The notes: generated from the letters alone by a model not told the origin. A DNA stretch of 47,841 nucleotides from Campylobacterota bacterium (GCA_013153055.1 JAADFE010000088.1:1-47841); one strand, 5' to 3'. Positions 8,043-17,614 are shown, numbered from the stretch's first letter. Numbers and translations: made by a program.

Positions 8043-10119
8043 GTTATTATTAATACTATTGATATTGACTGTCTCTATTTTTTCAAAAGAGATGATAGAG
8101 GTGTATGCTAAAAAGGTTTCGGCTAAGGGTAAATCTTTTGTTGCAGAAGATAGTGTTGTGATATTATATGATAATGCTATGATAAAAGCAGACAGAGCAA
8201 CTTATGATAAAAATACATCTCTACTTACTCTTGAGGGAAAAGTAGAGATGATAAGCTCAGATAATGATGTTTTGGCTTCTGATAAGTTAGTAATCAATAC
8301 TACAGATAAATCTGTAAAAATCCAAAAGATATTTATAGGTGGAGAAGAGAACTTATGGATGGATGCCTCAGGTGCAGATAAATTAAATGAAAAATATGTA
8401 ATTCATAATAGTAAAATATCAAGTTGTGATGTCTCTAATCCTGATTGGACTATAGAGTTTGAGAGGGCTGATTATTATAGAGATAAAAACTTTGTAACTA
8501 TGAAAGATGCAAAAGTTAGATTTTATGATACGACTATATTTTATCTACCATATTTAGCATTTCCTACTTTGACCAAGAGAACAACGGGACTTTTGTATCC
8601 TAGATTTCAGCTTTCAAAAAGAGAAGGTTTTTTATATGAACAACCATTTTTTTATGTACCAAGTGAGAATTGGGATGTAGAGATAGACCCACAAATCCGT
8701 ACGAATAGGGGATTTGGGTCTTATGTTACTACTCGTTTTGTGGATTCAAATCACTCTGATGGATATTTTAGAACGGGATATTTTAGAAATTTTGATAGTT
8801 ATGCTGATAGTAATAATTTAAACAAGGAGCATTTAGGTGCTGAGTTATTTTATCAATCAAAAGATATTTTGTCAAATAGTGATTACTCTTCTAAATATAA
8901 GAGTGGTTTCTATTTCAATGGTACATATCTCAATGATAGAGAGTATCTAAATTTACAAAAAAGCTCAGTTTCTGCTTTAGTAAGTAGTAATCTTATTGAA
9001 TCTAGGTTAAATAGTTTTGTTTATAATACAGAGGACTATTATGCTCTATATGGTAGATATAATATTGATATATCTCAGGAGAATAATGACCGTACTATAC
9101 AGAATTTTCCATCTTTTCAATATCATCATTATATGGATAGAGTTATGAAGAGTAAGGTTTTTTACACAGTAGATGTAAAATTAGATAACTATACTAGAGT
9201 CAAAGGGAGTCAAGCTTCTCAAGCACAGGTTGATTTACCAATTACATATTATGACTCATTTTTTGATGATTATCTCAATTTTTCTATGTCTGAAAATTTA
9301 TATTTGAGTAGAGTAAAATTTAGAAATTTGGAGGTTGATGATGATAAATCTTACTATTATTATAGAAACTACCACACTATTGAGTTCTCTACGGATTTAA
9401 CAAAACAGTATAAAAACTCTTGGCATACTATTCATCCATCTATAACTTATATTTTACCCAGTGTAGAAAAAGAGTCTTCGGTGGGCTATGATGATTTATC
9501 TGATGAGAAAAAAGAGCTTTTTGTAACAGAAACTCAGGAAGAGCAGTTATCTTTTGCACTTTCTCAATATTATCGTAATACTCTTTCAGATATGAAATTT
9601 TTTCATACTATGGGGTATAGTCATTATCCAAATCGTATAGAGTCTAAAGGTGATTTGATAAATGAAATAGGCTATAGTGATAGTAATTTGAACCTTTATA
9701 ATAATCTAAAATATGCTTGGAATGAGCAAGAAATTCACTCTATAACCTCTAGGATTGGTTATAATCAAAGCAACTATGATATAATGTTAACACATTTTTA
9801 TAATAATGACTTTTTATTTAATGATAAGAAAACAAGTTTTATTCAAGCTGAATTTAATTTGCATTATCAAGATAAAAATAGTTGGTTTGCCAAGGTTGAT
9901 TATGACTTAAAACAGGGATATAATCATGAATGGGAAGTAGGATTGAGACATAAACAGAAGTGTTGGAGTGGAGTAGTGAGTGTGGGGCAAGAGGTTGTTC
10001 CTAATGTTGATAACTCATTTAGAAATACAGCACTCTATTTTGAACTCAATCTAAATCCAATAGGTGGAATACAACAAAGTATAGAAGATGATTTCTCATC
10101 ACAAGGAGCTAATAATTAG
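8035..10119 (+). CDS. lptD: LPS-assembly protein LptD
   Basis: A 694-residue outer-membrane protein that inserts lipopolysaccharide into the outer leaflet. It has a short signal peptide (residues 1-17) and an OstA/LptA-like beta-jellyroll region (about 20-140), including YDNAMIKADRATYDKNTSLLTLEG written here only in part (ADRATYDKNTSLLTLEG). A large C-terminal beta-barrel (about 190-690) begins near LPYLAFPTLTKRTTGLLYPR. Aromatic residues alternate throughout the barrel. The ATG overlaps the RDD stop codon (GATGCGTAA). The length is within the range for epsilonproteobacterial LptD. Confidence 0.93.
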   Translation: MRKLLLILLILTVSIFSKEMIEVYAKKVSAKGKSFVAEDSVVILYDNAMIKADRATYDKNTSLLTLEGKVEMISSDNDVLASDKLVINTTDKSVKIQKIFIGGEENLWMDASGADKLNEKYVIHNSKISSCDVSNPDWTIEFERADYYRDKNFVTMKDAKVRFYDTTIFYLPYLAFPTLTKRTTGLLYPRFQLSKREGFLYEQPFFYVPSENWDVEIDPQIRTNRGFGSYVTTRFVDSNHSDGYFRTGYFRNFDSYADSNNLNKEHLGAELFYQSKDILSNSDYSSKYKSGFYFNGTYLNDREYLNLQKSSVSALVSSNLIESRLNSFVYNTEDYYALYGRYNIDISQENNDRTIQNFPSFQYHHYMDRVMKSKVFYTVDVKLDNYTRVKGSQASQAQVDLPITYYDSFFDDYLNFSMSENLYLSRVKFRNLEVDDDKSYYYYRNYHTIEFSTDLTKQYKNSWHTIHPSITYILPSVEKESSVGYDDLSDEKKELFVTETQEEQLSFALSQYYRNTLSDMKFFHTMGYSHYPNRIESKGDLINEIGYSDSNLNLYNNLKYAWNEQEIHSITSRIGYNQSNYDIMLTHFYNNDFLFNDKKTSFIQAEFNLHYQDKNSWFAKVDYDLKQGYNHEWEVGLRHKQKCWSGVVSVGQEVVPNVDNSFRNTALYFELNLNPIGGIQQSIEDDFSSQGANN

Positions 10120-11628
10120 ATGAAAACAGAAGCAAAGGTCGGTCTTTTTATAACTATATCACTATTTTTTCTTTTTGGATTGTTATCACAGCTTAGTAGT
10201 TTTGATAATCTGTTCAAAAAGAGTTATCCTCTTATAGCAAAAATAGATGATGGTTCAGGGTTAAAAGCAAAAGCGAAAGTTAAACTCAAGGGAGTTGATA
10301 TAGGTTATGTTGAGAAAATTACATTAGAAAACAATGATGTTATTACTCATTTGAAAATTGATGAAGGGGTTAAAATCCCTAGTGACTCTATTATTACCGT
10401 TTCTCAAGACTCACTACTAGGTGGGAAGTTTTTGGATATAAAACCTGGTAAATCCCCAGAGCCTTTGAAACCAAATATGATTTTGGAAAAGCAGGAGAAA
10501 CAGTCAAGCATAGCAGATGCTTCAACTTCTGCTGATGAGGCATTTAAACAGATAGGTCTTTTGGTTCAAGAGATAAGAGATATATTTAATAAAGGTGGTA
10601 AGAGTGATATTCAAAAATCTTTAGCAAATATAGAGAAGTTTACAGAGCTATTGGCATCTATTAGTGAAGATGATAATAAAACTATTCATGAGATAATTGC
10701 TAATCTAAATAATACTATCAAAAAGTTTGATAAGATGGGTGGAGATATAAGTAGTGCAGCTGATAATTTTAGTGCTATGAGTAAAGATATAAGTAAAACA
10801 GCAAATGATTACTCAAAAGTAGCTAACAATATAAACAAAGATTTACCAGCAATAATGAAAAGAATTGATAGTATAACTGCATATTTAAATAATGTTAGTG
10901 CTACACTTGATAAAAAACTTCCACCAGCGATGGATAAGTTTACACACTTAGAGGATAATCTAAATAAAACTATAGAAGATAATAAAAGTAATCTGAATAA
11001 GGCATTAACTTCTGTAGATGGTTTTTTTGCTAATGGTACAGAGACTATGGAAAAGATAGATAAATATTTAGATAGTATGGTTAAGAGTGAACTACATGTA
11101 GAGATGAGAAGTGATGAGGTTTATGATGATGGTGGATACTCTAAATCACAATTTAATTTAGCATTAAAACCAGATGCTACTAGATACTATATGATAGGTT
11201 TGGCATCTGCTCCTAGTTTCAAAAAAGATGATAGTTTTGATAGAGGTTATGCAGGTAATAAAAAGCATGAGAGTGGAGAGTTTTTTATATCTGCACAGTA
11301 TGGTAAGAGATTTGATGATTTGTTATTTCGTATAGGTATTATAGAGAGTACAGGTGGTTTTGGAGTTGACTATTTTTCATGGAATGATACTTTGAAATTT
11401 AGTGCTGATTTGTATGACTTTAATGCTGTAAATGATATTAGAGGTAAAAACCCAAATCTAACTATGACTATGAGATATCAGTTCTTTAAACATATCAACG
11501 CCTATGTTAGTGCCAATAATGTTATGAATAGCAAAGCAAATAGTATGTCAGCTGGACTTGGTGTAAGTTTTGTGGATGATGATTTGAAAAATCTTTTAGG
11601 TTCAGCAGCATCAGTAGCAGGAAACTAG
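10120..11628 (+). CDS. MlaD/MCE-family protein with extended C-terminal domain
   Basis: A 502-residue envelope lipid-transport protein. A single N-terminal membrane helix (about 7-25) anchors it. An MCE domain follows (about 36-112), recognisable by AKVKLKGVDIGYVEKI and VSQDSLLGGKFLDI. A long helical, Ala/Asn/Lys-rich region (about 130-320) probably forms the trimer or hexamer tunnel. The last 160 residues are unusual: from SELHVEMRSDEVYDDGG onward they alternate hydrophobic and polar residues with many aromatic positions, like outer-membrane barrel strands. The start directly follows the lptD stop. It probably acts with an ABC transporter not encoded in this window. Confidence 0.85.
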   Translation: MKTEAKVGLFITISLFFLFGLLSQLSSFDNLFKKSYPLIAKIDDGSGLKAKAKVKLKGVDIGYVEKITLENNDVITHLKIDEGVKIPSDSIITVSQDSLLGGKFLDIKPGKSPEPLKPNMILEKQEKQSSIADASTSADEAFKQIGLLVQEIRDIFNKGGKSDIQKSLANIEKFTELLASISEDDNKTIHEIIANLNNTIKKFDKMGGDISSAADNFSAMSKDISKTANDYSKVANNINKDLPAIMKRIDSITAYLNNVSATLDKKLPPAMDKFTHLEDNLNKTIEDNKSNLNKALTSVDGFFANGTETMEKIDKYLDSMVKSELHVEMRSDEVYDDGGYSKSQFNLALKPDATRYYMIGLASAPSFKKDDSFDRGYAGNKKHESGEFFISAQYGKRFDDLLFRIGIIESTGGFGVDYFSWNDTLKFSADLYDFNAVNDIRGKNPNLTMTMRYQFFKHINAYVSANNVMNSKANSMSAGLGVSFVDDDLKNLLGSAASVAGN

Positions 11629-12303
11629 ATGAAGAGTAGCCCTATTTTTTTAAATAGAGAAGATGCTACTGTTAAGCTTATAGATAGTTTGCCTATTGAT
11701 ATTTTAAAGTCTCATGAGACAGTAGTTTTGGCTACAAGTGCAGAGGGGGTCTATTTTGCAGATAAGGTAGCAGATAGACTTAGCTGTAGAATGGATATTC
11801 TATTTACGGAACCTATCTATTCAGATATAAATCCATCTTTGGCTATAGCCATGGTAGGTGAAACTGAAGAGATAGTTATGCACAAAGCTCTGATTGATGC
11901 TTTTGATATATCCAAAGATTATATATATAGCGAGGCAAAGAGAAGATATAACGAGGATATTTTAGGTTATATGACTAGATATAGAGACGGTAGAGTATTA
12001 GACGGTTTGAATAAAAAGTTTGTACTATTAGTAGATGAGTGTGTAGAGACAGGACTAACAATAATGACAGCTATAAAAACTGTAATAGCACTTGGTGCTA
12101 AAAATGTTTTTATAGCTGTTCCTATTTTAGATAATGTTGTCTATAAAAGTTTGATTAATATATGTGATGATTTGTTTTGTCCATATAAAATTGATGATTA
12201 TATATCTATTGAGTACTATTATGAGAATTTGGAAGAGTTCACATCTCAAGAGGTAGAAAAAATAGTAAAAAATAGGAAAATAATAAAGGAAGAAAATGAG
12301 TGA
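11629..12303 (+). CDS. Phosphoribosyltransferase-like protein
   Basis: A 224-residue soluble protein. The best-preserved element is KFVLLVDECVETGLTIMTA near residues 129-147, which matches the PRPP-binding loop of type I phosphoribosyltransferases (hydrophobic-DE-x-x-x-TG), with a Cys-Val insertion before the TG. The N-terminal half (TVVLATSAEGVYFADKVAD) fits the usual Rossmann-like start. Substrate is unknown. It lies immediately after the MCE gene and overlaps pnp by 8 bases, so it belongs to that transcription unit. Confidence 0.65.
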   Translation: MKSSPIFLNREDATVKLIDSLPIDILKSHETVVLATSAEGVYFADKVADRLSCRMDILFTEPIYSDINPSLAIAMVGETEEIVMHKALIDAFDISKDYIYSEAKRRYNEDILGYMTRYRDGRVLDGLNKKFVLLVDECVETGLTIMTAIKTVIALGAKNVFIAVPILDNVVYKSLINICDDLFCPYKIDDYISIEYYYENLEEFTSQEVEKIVKNRKIIKEENE

Positions 12304-14428
12304 ACAGATTATAGAGATTAGTTGTAATAATTTAGATGAGATATATTCATTTAACAAAGTAGCCAAACAAGCAAGTGGAGCTGTACTGTATAAATGTGGT
12401 GATGCTGTACTTTTAGCAGCTGTTGCTATTGAGCTTAAACCTGTAGAGGAGGATTTTCTGCCTCTAACTGTGCAGTATATAGAAAAATCATACGCAGCAG
12501 CAAAAATCCCAGGTGGATTTGTAAAGAGAGAGACAAAGCCTGGTGATTTTGAGACATTGACATCTAGAATTGTTGACCGTTCATTGCGTCCACTCTTTCC
12601 AAAAGGTTTTCACTACCCTGTAGTATTGACTGTTATGGTGCTTAGTACAGACTCCAAAGTTGATATGCAGTTAGCAGCACTACATTCGGCATCTGCTGCA
12701 CTATATACCTCAGATATCCCTGTGAGCAAAGCTATAGCTGCTGTTCGTATTGGTAAAGTTGATAATGAGGTCTTGATAAATCCTACACTACAAGAGCAGG
12801 AAAACTCAACTCTTGATTTGCTTGTTGTCGGTAGTGGTGAAGATGTATTGATGATAGAGATGTGTGTCAATGCCTCTAATGAAGATAATCAACAAAGAGT
12901 AAATGAACTAGATGAAGATGAGCTTTTAGATATCATAGAGATGTCTCAACACTCAATCGCTACAGCAACCAAAGATTATGAAAATGGTTTTCAGAGTGTC
13001 AAAAAAGATGAGATGGATTTGGTACTAACTGATGAAAAATCAGATGAGAAACTCTATAATTATATAGCAGATAACTATAAAACAGAGGTAGAGAGTGCAA
13101 TCCAATCTATGGCAAAGAGTGAGAGAAATAGTGAATTAAAATCTATAGAAGAGAGAATTATAGCCGATTTGGAAGCAAAAGGTGAAGAGGTTGATAGAGA
13201 GCTAGTATCAGAGATGTTACATGCTTACAAAAAATCTATTGTTAGGTCTCTGATTTTGGATAAAAATATTAGAGCAGATGGTAGAGCATTGAATGAGGTA
13301 CGACCTATATCAATAGAGACCAATATATTACCATCAGTTCATGGTTCATGTTTATTTACTAGAGGTCAAACTCAAGCATTAGTTACAGCTACTCTAGGGG
13401 ATAGCAAAGAGGCACAATCATATGAACTAATAGGCTCAAAGACATCTCTATATGAGACTTTTATGGTGCATTATAACTTTCCAGGTTTCTCTGTAGGTGA
13501 AGCAAAAAGACAAGGACCTCCAGGTAGAAGAGAACTAGGACATGGAAACTTAGCTAAAAGAGCATTGGAGCCTACTCTTGAACTTAGTAGAGACTATACT
13601 GTTAGATTGGTCTCAGAGATTCTAGAATCAAATGGTTCCTCATCTATGGCTACAGTTTGTGGTGGAGCTTTGGCACTAAGAGCGGCTGAGGTCAAGACCG
13701 AGAAACTAGTAGCTGGAATTGCTATGGGACTGGTAACAGAGGGTGATAAATATGCAGTACTTAGTGATATTATGGGATTAGAAGACCATGATGGAGATAT
13801 GGATTTCAAAATCACAGGAACTACTGATGGTATAACAGCCCTACAGATGGATATAAAACTAGGTGGTATAGATATAGGTGTATTAAAGGATGCACTACAT
13901 CAGGCAAAAGATGGACGGTTGCATATATTGGAGATTATGGAAGAGGCACTAGAGAATATGACTCCAAGTCAAGCACTACCAAGCAGTATAGTATTTAGTA
14001 TAGACTCATCTCATATTCCTGCTATCATTGGAAAAGGTGGTGGAACTATTCGTGAGATTATTGAGAAATATGGTGTGAGTATAGATATAGATAGAGAAGC
14101 AAATAGTGTCAAGATAACAGGTAGTTCAAAAGAGGGTGTAGCTAGTGCAAAAGAGTATATAGATAATATCACATCTACCCCTACAAAAAGGCAGATGGAT
14201 TATGAGATAAACAAACAGTATAGAGGTAAAATCAAAAAGATTTTGGATTTTGGAATGTTTGTAGAGATGCCTGATGGATATGATGCACTATTACATATAT
14301 CAAAAGTATCAAAAGATAGAATAGAGTCTCTTGAGGGTATGTATAAAGTCGGAGATGAGATAGATGTTATCGTACTAGAACAAAAAGGTAAAAAAGTAGA
14401 ACTCTGTACTCCTGATTATCTATTTTAG
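12296..14428 (+). CDS. pnp: Polynucleotide phosphorylase
   Basis: A 710-residue 3'-5' exoribonuclease that degrades RNA phosphorolytically in the degradosome or as a free trimer. It contains two RNase PH cores (about 5-225 and 315-545; FTRGQTQALVTATLGDSKEAQ marks part of the second, with GQTQALVTATLGD). The helical linker lies between them. A KH domain (about 560-620) has IIGKGGGTIREI, and an S1 domain (about 640-708) begins YRGKIKKILDFGMFVEMP. The start follows AAAGGAAGAAA inside the end of the preceding gene. The gene is complete. Confidence 0.97.
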   Translation: MSEQIIEISCNNLDEIYSFNKVAKQASGAVLYKCGDAVLLAAVAIELKPVEEDFLPLTVQYIEKSYAAAKIPGGFVKRETKPGDFETLTSRIVDRSLRPLFPKGFHYPVVLTVMVLSTDSKVDMQLAALHSASAALYTSDIPVSKAIAAVRIGKVDNEVLINPTLQEQENSTLDLLVVGSGEDVLMIEMCVNASNEDNQQRVNELDEDELLDIIEMSQHSIATATKDYENGFQSVKKDEMDLVLTDEKSDEKLYNYIADNYKTEVESAIQSMAKSERNSELKSIEERIIADLEAKGEEVDRELVSEMLHAYKKSIVRSLILDKNIRADGRALNEVRPISIETNILPSVHGSCLFTRGQTQALVTATLGDSKEAQSYELIGSKTSLYETFMVHYNFPGFSVGEAKRQGPPGRRELGHGNLAKRALEPTLELSRDYTVRLVSEILESNGSSSMATVCGGALALRAAEVKTEKLVAGIAMGLVTEGDKYAVLSDIMGLEDHDGDMDFKITGTTDGITALQMDIKLGGIDIGVLKDALHQAKDGRLHILEIMEEALENMTPSQALPSSIVFSIDSSHIPAIIGKGGGTIREIIEKYGVSIDIDREANSVKITGSSKEGVASAKEYIDNITSTPTKRQMDYEINKQYRGKIKKILDFGMFVEMPDGYDALLHISKVSKDRIESLEGMYKVGDEIDVIVLEQKGKKVELCTPDYLF

Positions 14429-14437
14429 AGCTATCAG

Positions 14438-15469
14438 ATGAGAAAGTTGTTATCTCTATCTTTAATACTATATGTACTAATATTTACAGGGTGCCCATTC
14501 ACCGAAGATAATGATATTTGGTATGATGGATATAAGATATGTAACCTCTCATCTGTTATCAAAGATGAGAATGGTTCACTCTATATAAATGGTGAAAATA
14601 GCTTATATGAGATTAGAGATAACAATATCACAAAAAGCAATAAAGATTTCAGAGATATCTTTTTAGATATAGAACAAAACCGTACAGATTTGCCATCAGC
14701 TAGTGAGATAGTTGACCTAATTACATCAAATCACTATAGTAACCTAGATGAGGTTAGATACTATAATCTATTTGGTTTATCAGCAGATGATTTATCATAT
14801 ATTTTTGCAGTAGTATCATATAACACTCACAACAACTCATTTATAGATGAACTAGTACTACTCCAAGAGACAAATGGTAGCTTGTATCTAAAAGACCATA
14901 TAGTAATCAGTAGAGCCTCATACTCAGATGATAGTGGCTTCTCTCCTATAGATGATTTTGAAGATATAGTATATCCTACGCCTATATTTCCAAAAACTAC
15001 TGAAAATAAAGACTTTAGTAGTATGATAAAAGAGATAATCGTAAACAGTAGATACTATCTACTCGTATCAGAGAGTAATAGCTCATCATCACTATATGAT
15101 AATATGCCAAAGCTAATAACTCTCGATATCCAAAATCAAAAACTAAAACCTATAGAGTTATCAGAGTTTATAGATAGTTACTATCATCAGAATATAGATT
15201 TTATAGAGATATTTGATTATCTAAAGAGTAGTGTTACAGAGGAGTCAGGGATATTTGATGGTATCAATTATTCAATATACCCAGAGGGATTATATATCAC
15301 CTATTCATCAAATATCAAAATCAAAAATAGTAATCTAAATGAAAAAATGGGACCAAAACCAGAGGGTATCTATAAAGCAATGTATAGATTTTATCCAAAA
15401 GATGAGTATCCAAACTTTATAGAGTTACAAATTCCTATAGATAGGAACTGTAGTGAGGAGTTTTTTTAG
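14438..15469 (+). CDS. Lipoprotein of unknown function, 343 residues
   Basis: Starts 10 bases after pnp. The signal peptide ends in a lipobox-like LIFTGC (Cys at residue 19), so the mature protein is probably lipid-anchored. The rest is rich in Asp, Asn, Ser, Tyr and Ile with no membrane helix. It has segments such as SIYPEGLYITYSSN and MYRFYPKDEYPNFIELQIP that look like beta strands, and an extended middle. I do not recognise a family. Base composition resembles that of pnp, so there is no sign of recent transfer. Confidence 0.7.
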   Translation: MRKLLSLSLILYVLIFTGCPFTEDNDIWYDGYKICNLSSVIKDENGSLYINGENSLYEIRDNNITKSNKDFRDIFLDIEQNRTDLPSASEIVDLITSNHYSNLDEVRYYNLFGLSADDLSYIFAVVSYNTHNNSFIDELVLLQETNGSLYLKDHIVISRASYSDDSGFSPIDDFEDIVYPTPIFPKTTENKDFSSMIKEIIVNSRYYLLVSESNSSSSLYDNMPKLITLDIQNQKLKPIELSEFIDSYYHQNIDFIEIFDYLKSSVTEESGIFDGINYSIYPEGLYITYSSNIKIKNSNLNEKMGPKPEGIYKAMYRFYPKDEYPNFIELQIPIDRNCSEEFF

Positions 15470-15485
15470 TTTTTAAAGGGAAAAA

Positions 15486-15683
15486 ATGAAACAAATAATA
15501 ATATTAAGTCTAAGTTTAATACTTTTGAATGGATGTATCCAGCATTATGACAGAGATAAATATACAGAGTGGTATAACCAAAAAGAGACTCAAGATGCAA
15601 AAAATCATGGAAGAGAACCAAAACTTATTAAAAGAGATGATGCACCTATAAATTCTCTTATAAAATCTATTGATACGAAATAG
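15486..15683 (+). CDS. Small lipoprotein, 65 residues
   Basis: The signal sequence MKQIIILSLSLILLNGC has a good lipobox (LLNGC, Cys17). The mature part is about 49 hydrophilic residues rich in Lys, Asp and Asn. It begins 16 bases after the larger lipoprotein and has AAAGGGAAAAA before its ATG, so it is probably co-transcribed. No family recognised. Confidence 0.65.
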   Translation: MKQIIILSLSLILLNGCIQHYDRDKYTEWYNQKETQDAKNHGREPKLIKRDDAPINSLIKSIDTK

Positions 15684-15805
15684 GTATCAACTTCTGCGTT
15701 TATAATTAGGTTATTTTTTGTTTTAAAATTTATACTCTGAATTATTGTTGACATATCCTATTCCTTTTTAATCTCTATATATTTTATTGTTATAATTTGT
15801 AACGC

Positions 15806-16135
15806 TTAGTAATTAACCTGTTGAACTGAAGTACTATCAAGCAAAGCAGGATATAACTTTACTTCTCTATCAATATCTTCAAATAATTTATCTCTTGCTA
15901 CCTCTAACTCATATCTGTTTTGAAGATTCATCCAAAACTCTGCACTGTTTCCAAAAAACTTAGATAAGCGTAAAGCAGTATCTGCTGTAATGGCTCTTTT
16001 TTTATTTACAATCTCATTGATTCTACGAGGAGTAACATTTAGTGCTTTAGCCAAAGCATTTTGACTAATATTAAAAGGTTGCATAAACTCCTCTAAAAGT
16101 ATCTCTCCTGCATGTATTGGTTTTATTTTATTCAT
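15806..16135 (-). CDS. higA: HigA-family antitoxin (XRE helix-turn-helix)
   Basis: A 109-residue antitoxin and autorepressor. The opening PIHAGEILLEEFMQPFNIS and the helix-turn-helix SQNALAKALNVTPRRINEIV (about residues 24-43) are characteristic of the HigA/VapI family. RAITADTALRLSKFFGNSAE follows in the same pattern. Its start lies 9 bases after the toxin gene, giving the toxin-first order typical of higBA. It neutralises the HigB RNase and represses the shared promoter. Confidence 0.92.
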   Translation of the reverse strand: MNKIKPIHAGEILLEEFMQPFNISQNALAKALNVTPRRINEIVNKKRAITADTALRLSKFFGNSAEFWMNLQNRYELEVARDKLFEDIDREVKLYPALLDSTSVQQVNY

Positions 16136-16144
16136 TTTTTACTC

Positions 16145-16426
16145 CTAATGATAATCTACTATTTCAACATCCAATGCAAAACCATTTTCCCATGTAAAAC
16201 AGATTCTAAATTGTTTGTTCACTCTAATGCTATATTGCCCCTCTCTATCCCCTGATAATTTTTCTAATCTATTGGCAGGAGGAATCCTAAGGTCATCTAT
16301 ATTTATTGCCGAATCTATCATCAAAAGTTTTCGATAAGCCATTCTTTGAATATCATGAGGTAACTTTTTTGAAAATTTTCGTTCATAGACTTTATGCGTC
16401 TCTTTACATCTAAATGTTTTAATCAT
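16145..16426 (-). CDS. higB: HigB-family toxin (RelE-superfamily mRNA interferase)
   Basis: A 93-residue toxin of the RelE/HigB superfamily, whose members cleave mRNA on the ribosome. Family marks are ALDVEIVDYH at the C-terminus, PPANRLEKLSGDREGQYSIR and NKQFRICFTWENG, and the N-terminus IKTFRCKETHKVYER. It is intact, and is the first gene of the higBA pair. The expected operator should lie between 16427 and 16460. Confidence 0.92.
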   Translation of the reverse strand: MIKTFRCKETHKVYERKFSKKLPHDIQRMAYRKLLMIDSAINIDDLRIPPANRLEKLSGDREGQYSIRVNKQFRICFTWENGFALDVEIVDYH

Positions 16427-16473
16427 TTGTTATTATAGCACTTATATCGTTATATGTAAAGTTTTTTTATATT

Positions 16474-16623
16474 CTACCCAAAAATCCTTTTCAACTCATC
16501 TTTATCCAACTGACTAAGCCAATTCTCCCCAATAGAAACACTCAAATCGGAAAGTTCTTGTTTGGCTTTTATCATCTTGTCAATTTTCTCTTCAAAACTA
16601 TTTTTGGTAATAAATCGATAGAC
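16474..16623 (-). pseudogene. C-terminal relic of a SNF2/RapA-like helicase
   Basis: The minus strand encodes 49 residues and a stop, beginning VYRFITKNSFEEKIDKMI and ending WLSQLDKDELKRIFG. This is the usual last segment of SNF2-family helicases (the v-Y-R-l-i-t-k-x-s-x-E-E-k-I motif, then the L-s-d-e-E-l terminus). An in-frame stop lies just upstream, and no helicase motifs remain between here and the nuclease gene. It marks a deletion of a larger, possibly restriction-associated gene. Confidence 0.6.
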
Positions 16624-16698
16624 CTAGACATTGCATCTATTATGATTTTTTGTGGTAAATCAGGGGCGATACTATTCCCAAATATTTTAGGAATAGCT

Positions 16699-17547
16699 TT
16701 AAATTTCCTCTTTCTTATTTTTCATATACTCTAAGAGTTCTTCTTTTTTAATATTTAGTTTTTGAACTACATCATCAATGGCTAATTGAAACTCTCTTAT
16801 CATAATAACAGCATTTTTAAAAGCAGTCTCTTTTGCCCCTTTTTCAATACCTTTTTGTATTCCTACTCTTAAACCATCTTGAAAAAATGGTATCTTTTCA
16901 ATATCTACTGTTAACATTTCAACTCCTTTTTTTACATTTTCTTCTAACCCTCTATTGGTTGAATAGAGTGTGACTATCTCTAAATATTTCTCAAAAGCAT
17001 TATCATCATTTAGCTCTCGTAGCTTTCTCAAAATTTTGTTTATAACTGTCTGTTTATCTTGTCCTTTAAAGTCACAAAGGATAGACAATGCTATAGCTGA
17101 TGGGTCATTACTCTCCAACAACTCCTCACAAGCTATATCTCTCATATCTATTATATCATAAGAATAATTCATTTTATCCCGTTTGATTTGAGATTTCATA
17201 TTGCACTTATTTTTGCCGATATAAACCATATATTGTGAGACTTTGTACTCTTCATACAAAAAGAGTATATCCGTATAATATCTACACATTCTTAAGTGCA
17301 TCTGTTTATGGTTATTGTTTTGTATCTCAATATGCACAATCTCATCTCCATTTTGAAAGAGCAAATCACTCTCTCGTGACTCAACTCGTGTAAACTCTTG
17401 GTTGATAATTTCCATATTCTCTTTTATATCAATATGCAAGATATGTTTAGATATATCTCGTGCTATATTTTTGAGTATCTCTTTGCTTATGACATCTTTT
17501 TTACCCATACTCAAAGCCTTTGTTTTGGATTTTTTGTATTTTAACAT
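16699..17547 (-). CDS. Rpn-like PD-(D/E)XK nuclease (recombination-promoting/transposase-like)
   Basis: A 282-residue protein of the Rpn/YhgA-like class, often annotated as a PD-(D/E)XK nuclease family transposase. The nuclease core is visible as ESRESDLLFQNGDEIVHIEI, with D61 and E74-I-Q76 as probable metal ligands. QNNNHKQMHLRMCRYYTDIL follows as in relatives. The C-terminal third is helical, with a Gly-Lys repeat (GIQKGIEKGAKETA) and a Glu/Lys-rich tail. These proteins promote RecA-independent recombination in E. coli. The gene is intact and sits in a stretch of decayed defence and toxin genes. Confidence 0.75.
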   Translation of the reverse strand: MLKYKKSKTKALSMGKKDVISKEILKNIARDISKHILHIDIKENMEIINQEFTRVESRESDLLFQNGDEIVHIEIQNNNHKQMHLRMCRYYTDILFLYEEYKVSQYMVYIGKNKCNMKSQIKRDKMNYSYDIIDMRDIACEELLESNDPSAIALSILCDFKGQDKQTVINKILRKLRELNDDNAFEKYLEIVTLYSTNRGLEENVKKGVEMLTVDIEKIPFFQDGLRVGIQKGIEKGAKETAFKNAVIMIREFQLAIDDVVQKLNIKKEELLEYMKNKKEEI

Positions 17548-17585
17548 AAAAAATTATGAAGCATTGAAAATGTGGCGAATTATTT

Positions 17586-17614
17586 CTAGTTCCCAAATCA
17601 AATTTGGGAACTAG
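17586..17614 (+). repeat. Perfect 13-bp inverted repeat
   Basis: CTAGTTCCCAAAT, three bases, then ATTTGGGAACTAG. It lies upstream of the Rpn-like gene and downstream of the 151-residue membrane gene on the minus strand. No long U-tract follows in either direction, so it may be a small mobile-element relic or a protein-binding site rather than a simple terminator. Confidence 0.7.

Noticed and set aside
15590-15763. Minus-strand frame starting MSTIIQSINFKTKNN with AAGGAATAGGAT before it
   Set aside because: Despite a fair ribosome site it runs antisense through the small lipoprotein gene and matches nothing I know; probably chance.
16661-16706. Hairpin CTATTCC/GGAATAG after the Rpn-like gene as terminator
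   Set aside because: The stem is perfect but no U-run follows in the gene's direction, so I do not call it a terminator.
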